A DNA stretch of 64,000 bases from Natronococcus amylolyticus DSM 10524 (lineage in GTDB: Archaea; Halobacteriota; Halobacteria; Halobacteriales; Natrialbaceae): contig NZ_AOIB01000014.1 in assembly GCF_000337675.1 (NCBI RefSeq), positions 151,352 through 215,351 of the forward strand, read 5' to 3'. Shown here piece by piece: positions 58,774 through 64,000 of the stretch; within the stretch, counting starts at the first letter, position 1, and each line of letters starts with the position of its first letter. The position numbers and the translations under genes are program-made. The notes beneath the pieces are model-generated. The model was not told where the DNA came from and did not search any database. It was given only the letters and a program-made list of their open reading frames with translations.

Positions 58774-59976
58774 CTATCGAGTCCCGAATCCGACGGCGTC
58801 GGCGTCCGCCAGACAGCGCTCGCTGGCGGCCTCGAGGTCGAACTCTCGGACGATCTCGCCGTCCCGGACCAGCGGCTCGAGCAGCGCCTCGCCGTTCTCG
58901 GGCCCGTCGCGGTCGGCCAGCGCGACGTGGTGGCCGCCGTCTGCGGTCCGATACACCTCCTTTACGCCCGAGAGCTTGCCCCGTTTGGAGATCGGCTCGT
59001 ACCGGTTTCCGGACTGCGTCCCGTCGCTCGAGGATCCGTCCGATTCCTCGCCGATCGCGACGATGTCGAGGCTGAAGTCGACCGAATCGGCCTCGGTGAT
59101 GTGGCTGCCGACGCCGAAGCCGTCGGCGACGTCCCGCAGCTCGCGGATGTTCTCCGGACCGAGCCCGCCGCTGCAGAAGATGTCGACGTCCTCGCGGCCG
59201 CGCGCGTCGAGCTCCCAGCGCACCTCGCGGATGATGTGTCTGAAATCGCCCCGGCGGGAACCCGTGGTGTCGATCCGGACGCCGTCTAACTCTTCGCCGA
59301 GGGTCTCCGCTGCCAGCAGGCTCTCGCTTTTCTCGTCCCAGAAGGTGTCCGCGAGCGCGATCCGCGGCGTCTCGTCGGGGACGGCCTCGTCGAACGCCTG
59401 CCAGGCCTCGTCTTGATTCCCCTCGCCGAAACAGAACATGAGTGCGTGGGGCATCGTCCCGCCGGCCTCCCGACCGAGGATCTCGCCCGCGGCGACGTGG
59501 GAGAAGCCATCTAACCCCGCCAGCAGGGCGGCCCGTTCGACCGTCGCCGTGATCGCGGGGTGAACGTGGCGAGCACCGAAGGAGAGCACCGTCGCGTCGG
59601 GCGCGGCGAGCCGGGCCTCGAGCGCGGCCGTCGCGAAGCCGCTGGGCTGGGAGAGAAAGCCCAGCAGGGCGGTCTCGAGCTTGGCGAACTCGAGGTACGG
59701 ACCCTCGATCCGCAGGACGGGGCCGCCGTCGAACAGCTGCCCGTCGGGGAGCGCATCGACGTCGACGTCGCGGCCCTCGAACAGCGTCGCGACGTCCTCG
59801 ATGCCCGTGAAAACCTCGAAGGAGCCGGTCGGGAACTGGTCGGCCGTCACCTCGGCGACCACGCGGGGGTTCTTCCCCGCGTGCTCGAGGGTGGTCCGCG
59901 TTCGTTCGAAGTAGGCGTCCGTCGCGGTGCCCTCGAGGATCGCCTCCGAGGACACGATTCCGAACGGATTCGTCAT
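58774..59976 (-). CDS. pncB: Nicotinate phosphoribosyltransferase
   Basis: 400 residues. Motifs: TDAYFERTRTTLEHAG near the start, LSFGARHVHPAITATVERAA, LGREAGGTMPHALMFCFGEG, RIALADTFWDEKSESLLAAE, RIDTTGSRRGDFRHIIREVR, FCSGGLGPENIRELRDVADG and GVGSHITEADSVDFSLDIVA. It converts nicotinate plus PRPP and ATP to nicotinate mononucleotide in NAD salvage. The C-terminal 90 residues contain a disordered Ser/Asp/Gly insert (about 320-330). The nicotinamidase-like hydrolase at 63302 would supply nicotinate, 3.3 kb away. It is convergent with the permease with 6 bp between. Confidence 0.94.
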   Translation of the reverse strand: MTNPFGIVSSEAILEGTATDAYFERTRTTLEHAGKNPRVVAEVTADQFPTGSFEVFTGIEDVATLFEGRDVDVDALPDGQLFDGGPVLRIEGPYLEFAKLETALLGFLSQPSGFATAALEARLAAPDATVLSFGARHVHPAITATVERAALLAGLDGFSHVAAGEILGREAGGTMPHALMFCFGEGNQDEAWQAFDEAVPDETPRIALADTFWDEKSESLLAAETLGEELDGVRIDTTGSRRGDFRHIIREVRWELDARGREDVDIFCSGGLGPENIRELRDVADGFGVGSHITEADSVDFSLDIVAIGEESDGSSSDGTQSGNRYEPISKRGKLSGVKEVYRTADGGHHVALADRDGPENGEALLEPLVRDGEIVREFDLEAASERCLADADAVGFGTR

Positions 59977-60006
59977 ACGGTCGGTTTCAGGCGGCGATCA
60001 GATAAG

Positions 60007-61491
60007 CTACCCGTCTGCCGGCGCGCTCGCGGTCGGCGGTTCGGAACCCGCAGACGGCGGGGAACTTACCGTCGGTGAGATGGGTGTCGCGGGCGACTCG
60101 GCCAGCCGATCGGCGCGCTCGAGCGAGGCCTCGGCCTCGATCGGATGGATCGCCTCGAGGTCGTCGATCGCGGGCGCGCCGACGATTTCGACCCGATCCC
60201 CGTCGACCGCGACGCGGTAGGCGCCGGCGAAGGGGTCCTCGTCGTCGATCAGGTAGGTGTCGGTGTCGACCCCGTCGACGGCCGCGTCGGGACCGTCGAC
60301 CGGTTCGGCGTCGTTGGCCGCGAGCAGGTCGCGATAGGCGTCGGCGAACGCCTCCGCGTCGGCCTCGCTCTCCCAGGCGAGCGACCAGACGTGTGCCGTT
60401 TCGTTGTCCGGCCCCTCGTACACCCGGAACTCGTCGCCGGCCCAGCCGTCGGTCGCGGAGTCGGAGTAATTGTACGGCACCGGCTCGGTCCCGCCCTCGT
60501 CGATCGGGCGGTCGATCACGCCGTCGGCCCAGAGAGTTCCAAAGAGGGTCGCCTCGCCGACCGTCTCGGTTCGGGGTTCGCCGTCGCCGTCCGTCTCGAG
60601 TTCCCACTCCTCCGAGGAGCGATCCTCGAGATCGATCTCGACGGGTTCGTCGGGATAGCGCACCGGGTGGATCAGTTCGGAGGTAGTGGTCGGTCGCTCG
60701 TCGTGAGCGCGGTCGACGGCCTCCCAGCCGCCGGTCTCGTGGAGGTGGGAGACGAACGACGGCCCCTCGGCGTAGGGGACGTAGATCGAGAGGAAGAGGC
60801 CGACGTTGAACGGCTGCTCGGCGATCTCGGCCGTCGGTTCGGGTGGGTCGGCGAGGCAGTCCCACTCGCCATCGCAGCGCTGGTCGTACAGGTACGGCAC
60901 GTAGTTCGCCTCGCCCTCGAGGACGCCCTCCTCGGCCCGTCGCTCGTCGAGCGTCTCGCCGTGGCGCTCGAGGCCGAAGCGCTGGTCCTGCAGGGCGTGG
61001 ACGAGTTCGTGGACCAGCGTCCCGCGGTCGACCCGGAGCTCGTCGCTGCCGTCGGTTACGAGGACGATCCGATCGCTCGAGTAGTAGCCCTGCACCGAGT
61101 CGCCGTACAGGTCGTCGAGTTCGTGGTTGACGTCCGTCTCACCGTCGACGACGAACGCCCCCCGCCAGAGCTCGTTTTGGAACGCGGAGGCGTTCGCCGG
61201 CTCCTCGCGCTGCTCGCGGTACTCCTCGCGGCTGATCACCTCGAGTTCGACGTCGTGGTCGAAGGGGAGTCCCCGGATGACCTCGATCCGGGCCATCGAC
61301 CGGTAGGTCGCGGCCTCGAGCTGTGACGCCGTCAGTCGGTCCTCGCCGTCGAACGCGAAGCTGTCGTCGTACGCGTAGTCGCCGATCTGCCCGAGTTCGC
61401 GGTCGTCGTCGAACTGATCCGGCGAGTAGGGAAGCGTACACCCCGACAGCACGACGAGCGCGACCACGGCCAGCAGTGCCCCCCGACGCAT
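60007..61491 (-). CDS. Hvo_1808-family surface lipoprotein, HExxH type
   Basis: 494 residues from the ATG at 61491. The signal ALLAVVALVVLSGCTLPYSP ends in a lipobox, so it is a lipoprotein. The signature LVHELVHALQDQRFGLERHG (HExxH with an extra downstream His/Glu region) indicates a zinc metalloprotease-like fold, and VLVTDGSDELRVDRGTLV precedes it. Conserved elements shared with its neighbour: QCDGEWDCLADPP, DEPVEIDLEDRSSEEW, DGWAGDEFRVYEG, YLIDDEDPFAGAYRVA. Its C-terminus ends in a Pro/Ser/Ala tail without PGF-CTERM. The function of this family is unknown; peptidase activity is inferred from the motif only. Confidence 0.88.
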   Translation of the reverse strand: MRRGALLAVVALVVLSGCTLPYSPDQFDDDRELGQIGDYAYDDSFAFDGEDRLTASQLEAATYRSMARIEVIRGLPFDHDVELEVISREEYREQREEPANASAFQNELWRGAFVVDGETDVNHELDDLYGDSVQGYYSSDRIVLVTDGSDELRVDRGTLVHELVHALQDQRFGLERHGETLDERRAEEGVLEGEANYVPYLYDQRCDGEWDCLADPPEPTAEIAEQPFNVGLFLSIYVPYAEGPSFVSHLHETGGWEAVDRAHDERPTTTSELIHPVRYPDEPVEIDLEDRSSEEWELETDGDGEPRTETVGEATLFGTLWADGVIDRPIDEGGTEPVPYNYSDSATDGWAGDEFRVYEGPDNETAHVWSLAWESEADAEAFADAYRDLLAANDAEPVDGPDAAVDGVDTDTYLIDDEDPFAGAYRVAVDGDRVEIVGAPAIDDLEAIHPIEAEASLERADRLAESPATPISPTVSSPPSAGSEPPTASAPADG

Positions 61492-61568
61492 CGATGGCCC
61501 ATTCGGCGGGAGGGAGAAAGCTCCGTCGCTCGGAACGGCGGGAAACCGGCCTGTGACTCGACCGCGGG

Positions 61569-63215
61569 CTACCGATTCGAGCGGACTCGAGCGACGGTCG
61601 CGACCGCGACGACGATTGCCGCCGCGACGACCGCAGCGGAGACGCCGAAGCCGGGAATCGAGTCGTCTTCGTCGCCGTCGTCGCTCGCCTCGGCATCGTC
61701 GTTCGCCTCGGGCTCCGGAGCGTTGTCGATCTCGATCGTATCCTCGCCCTCGGGCGCGGCACCGTCGTCGACGGCCGCAAGCTCCTCGACGGCGGGCGCG
61801 TTGACGATCGTCACCGTCTCGCCGTCGTGATCGACGTAGTAGGCGCCCGGGTACGAGTCGTCGATCACGTACGTGTCCTGACGGTCGTCGACGGCCTCGG
61901 CGTCCTGCAACTCGAGTTGCTGCTCGTAGCCCGCGAGGAACTGCTCGGCCTCCTCGCTCGAGGTCCACTCGGTCTCCCAGACGTAGCCGGCCCGATCGGC
62001 GGCCACAGTCGGCTCGTCGGTGTCGGCGTCGTCGGCGACGTAGGTGACGAGTTCGTCGCCGGCCCAGCCGTCGGTGTAGGGCTGATCGTAGTCGTACCCG
62101 CCGAGATCCGCCTCGAAGAACGCGTCGGGGCCGATCACCGACGGCTCGTCCGAGTCGTGGGCGTCGCCGGCGAACATCGAGACCAGCCCCGCCTCGCCGT
62201 ACGTTTCTGCCGCGGGCTCGCCGTCGATCTCGAGCTGGCTCCAGCTCTCGTTCGATCGGTCCTCGACGTCGACCTCGGCGGGCTCGCGGTCCTCACCCGG
62301 TCGAATCACCTCGGAGGTGCTGGCCGGTGGGTCGTCGTAGGCCGCGTTGACGGCGTCCCAGTCCTCGCCCTGCTCGCGCAGGTGGTCGACGTAGTCGGGG
62401 CCGTCGCTGTAGGGCTGGAAGATCGACGCGTACAGCACCCAGTTCACGTCGGGCGGATCACTCGCGGCGTCGGCGGGCTCGAGGCAGTTCCACTCCTCGC
62501 CGCAGCGCTGTTCGTAGGCGGTCTCGACCCAGACCGCATCGCCCTCGATCAGTCCGTTCTTGGCGTTGTCCTGGTCGATCGTCTCGCGGTCGTAACTCGA
62601 GAGGTCGAACTGCTGGTCCTGCAGGGCGTGGAGGAGTTCGTGGCCGAGGATGGCCTCGTCGACCTCCGGCGTCTCGGCGCTGTCGGAGACGAGCACGACC
62701 TGGTTCGTCGCGGGCTCGTAGTAGCCGCCGACGGTGCCGCCGTACAGCGCCTCCTGGGCCTCGGTCGCGTCGGTCTCGCGGTCGACGGCGAACAGCGCCT
62801 CGGCGTTGACGTTCAACTGGATCCGCTCGTCGCCCGCTGTGTCGGCGAAGAGGTCGTCGTTGTCCGCCTCGAACTCCTCGCGGGAGATAACTTCGACGGG
62901 GACGTCGTCCTCGAAGGTCAGCCCCCGAATCTCCTCGACACGGGCCATCGACCGGTAGACGACCGCCTCGAGTTCGTCGTCCTCGACGACCGCGTCGTCA
63001 TCGTCGTCGACCGCGAGCTCGTCGTCGTACCAGTAGCCTTCGACGTAGCCGACAGTTCCGTCGGTCGTCGGATCGTCCGCTCGGTCGGCCTCCGTCGTCT
63101 CGCCGATCGGTCCGAGTGAGAGCGCTCCGGGGACCGCGCCGCCGACGGCCGCGACCAACAGCAGTGCCGACACCGCGAGGAGGACGGCGGCCGTCCGCGT
63201 TCGCCTCGAGTTCAT
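61569..63215 (-). CDS. Hvo_1808-family surface protein with PGF-CTERM anchor
   Basis: 548 residues from the ATG at 63215. The N-terminal hydrophobic signal reads AAVLLAVSALLLVAAVGGAV. Same family motifs as its neighbour: ILGHELLHALQDQQFDLSSY, CGEEWNCLEPADA, DGWAGDELVTYVA, YVIDDSYPGAYYVDHDG. The end has a Asp/Glu stalk then IPGFGVSAAVVAAAIVVAVA and Arg residues, a PGF-CTERM signal for archaeosortase ArtA, so it is lipid-modified and surface-anchored. It lies 77 bp upstream of its paralogue on the same strand. It shares the family's HExxH, so it may be a zinc peptidase. The gap before it is small. Confidence 0.9.
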   Translation of the reverse strand: MNSRRTRTAAVLLAVSALLLVAAVGGAVPGALSLGPIGETTEADRADDPTTDGTVGYVEGYWYDDELAVDDDDDAVVEDDELEAVVYRSMARVEEIRGLTFEDDVPVEVISREEFEADNDDLFADTAGDERIQLNVNAEALFAVDRETDATEAQEALYGGTVGGYYEPATNQVVLVSDSAETPEVDEAILGHELLHALQDQQFDLSSYDRETIDQDNAKNGLIEGDAVWVETAYEQRCGEEWNCLEPADAASDPPDVNWVLYASIFQPYSDGPDYVDHLREQGEDWDAVNAAYDDPPASTSEVIRPGEDREPAEVDVEDRSNESWSQLEIDGEPAAETYGEAGLVSMFAGDAHDSDEPSVIGPDAFFEADLGGYDYDQPYTDGWAGDELVTYVADDADTDEPTVAADRAGYVWETEWTSSEEAEQFLAGYEQQLELQDAEAVDDRQDTYVIDDSYPGAYYVDHDGETVTIVNAPAVEELAAVDDGAAPEGEDTIEIDNAPEPEANDDAEASDDGDEDDSIPGFGVSAAVVAAAIVVAVATVARVRSNR

Positions 63216-63301
63216 TTCAGGATACGAACCCGTAAGCGAGGGCGGATGAAAAGACCGACGGTCGGGCGAACGTTTAGTTGGTCGATCGCCTACGCTCGTG
63301 T

Positions 63302-63880
63302 ATGCACCTCGATCCAGCGACCACCGCCGTCGTGGCGGTCGACATGCAAAACGCCTTCTGTCACCCCGACGGCTCGCTGTACGCGCCGGGCAGCGAGGAC
63401 GCGATCGAACCGATCGCCGATCTCGTCCAACGAGCCCGCGAGGCCGACGCACAGGTGATCTACACCCGGGACGTCCACCCGCCCGAGCAGTTTGAGGAGA
63501 GCTACTACTACGACGAGTTCGACCAGTGGGGCGAACACGTCCTCGAGGACTCCTGGGACGCCGAACTCGTCGACGACCTCGAGGTTCGGAAGGAAGACCA
63601 CGTCGTCGAAAAGCACACCTACGACGCCTTCTACAACACCGAACTCGAGGGCTGGCTGAACGCCCGCGGCATCCGTGATCTCGTCATCTGTGGCACGCTC
63701 GCCAACGTCTGCGTACTCCACACCGGCGGCAGCGCCGGCCTGCGAGATTTCCGTCCGATTATGGTCGAGGACTGTATCGGCTGTATCGAGCCCGACCACC
63801 GCGAGTACGCCCTGGAACACGCCGACTGGCTGTTCGGGGAGGTTCTCGAGAGTGCCGACCTCGAGTTCGACGCCGCGTAG
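63302..63880 (+). CDS. Isochorismatase-like cysteine hydrolase (nicotinamidase candidate)
   Basis: 192 residues from the ATG at 63302. Fold signatures: AVVAVDMQNAFCHPDGSLY (Asp of the triad), VVEKHTYDAFYNTELEGWLN (Lys), LVICGTLANVCVLHTGGSAG (catalytic Cys) and a cis-peptide loop. The triad Asp-Lys-Cys is complete. Isochorismatase-fold members include nicotinamidases, which yield nicotinate for the phosphoribosyltransferase at 58774; other members hydrolyse carbamoyl compounds or ureidoacrylate. Metal-binding DxH residues typical of PncA (e.g. Asp and His near WPxHC) are not clear, since this protein has TRDVHPPEQF. NAD salvage is likely but not certain. Confidence 0.88.
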   Translation: MHLDPATTAVVAVDMQNAFCHPDGSLYAPGSEDAIEPIADLVQRAREADAQVIYTRDVHPPEQFEESYYYDEFDQWGEHVLEDSWDAELVDDLEVRKEDHVVEKHTYDAFYNTELEGWLNARGIRDLVICGTLANVCVLHTGGSAGLRDFRPIMVEDCIGCIEPDHREYALEHADWLFGEVLESADLEFDAA

Positions 63881-63963
63881 GTGGCTCCCGCACCGAACCG
63901 CGAGCCGCCGACGGACGACGCCTCGAGGAGAGCGCTTTTGGTCTCTCCTTCGAACGATCCAGT

Positions 63964-64000
63964 ATGAGCGTTTTCCGGCGGCGCGTCAGGACGCGAGCGA
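63964..64000 (+). CDS. Start of an unidentified gene, cut by window edge
   Basis: ATG at 63964 opens MSVFRRRVRTRA to the right edge. The Arg-rich beginning could be a membrane-protein or Tat-like N-terminus. Only 12 codons are visible, so the product and even its reality are uncertain. Confidence 0.35.
   Translation, partial: MSVFRRRVRTRA

Overview
The window is haloarchaeal. Its DNA is GC-rich and its proteins are very acidic. It encodes archaeal histone, RPA, Orc1/Cdc6, type IV pilin, Tat-exported proteins with haloarchaeal lipoboxes, PGF-CTERM anchoring and bat/HTH-10 regulators. Many genes are leaderless. Several small families here (DUF7344, DUF5789, DUF5790, Hvo_1808, Azf) are known mainly from Halobacteria. 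A large-genome Natrialbales-type genus is plausible, but the sequence alone does not fix it. All family names were assigned by eye.

Layout. Positions 1-9.5 kb hold metabolic and accessory genes: a cut-off ring-cleaving dioxygenase, cupins, an aldo/keto reductase, a Tat-exported beta-helix protein, a cobalt-type nitrile hydratase operon and an eRF1 paralogue. Positions 10-19.4 kb are mostly housekeeping: a DUF192 protein, an ABC exporter, a creatininase-family enzyme, MptD, the NAD-dependent glucose-6-phosphate dehydrogenase Azf, an M29 aminopeptidase and a queuosine-precursor transporter. Positions 19.8-25.7 kb carry a PadR regulator, a decayed gene, a pilin, MoaB and a metal module (two COG0523 GTPases divergent from NikR). 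Positions 26-31.2 kb hold a secreted subtilase and a replication origin: orc1/cdc6 next to an array of repeats and an AT-rich tract. Positions 32-47.3 kb contain two giant REC/PAS/GAF/bat regulators around a surface-protein region. That region includes two Ser/Asp/Glu/Arg-rich paralogues and an epimerase broken by a 50-bp tandem duplication. Positions 47.5-56.6 kb are information processing: cca, histone plus histone deacetylase, RPA and RNase P RNA. They also hold two secreted proteins and AMMECR1. Positions 56.8-64 kb hold an ABC exporter, NAD salvage genes (nicotinate phosphoribosyltransferase and a nicotinamidase-like hydrolase) and a tandem pair of secreted HExxH proteins.

RNA genes: six tRNAs (His-GTG, Phe-GAA, Val-TAC, CAT, Asn-GTT, Arg-GCG) and RNase P RNA.

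Most unusual signals. (1) All six tRNA genes are followed, within about 60-300 bp, by a partial copy of their own 3' end, and an inverted copy folds it into a palindrome. The same flanks carry hairpins whose stems differ but whose 11-13 nt loops are related (TCRC...GYTC). (2) The nitrile hydratase alpha subunit is fused to its activator. (3) The two 617/626-residue low-complexity paralogues have no cysteine except one at each end, with almost identical spacing. (4) The epimerase is split by a fresh-looking 50-bp duplication between 7-bp microhomologies.
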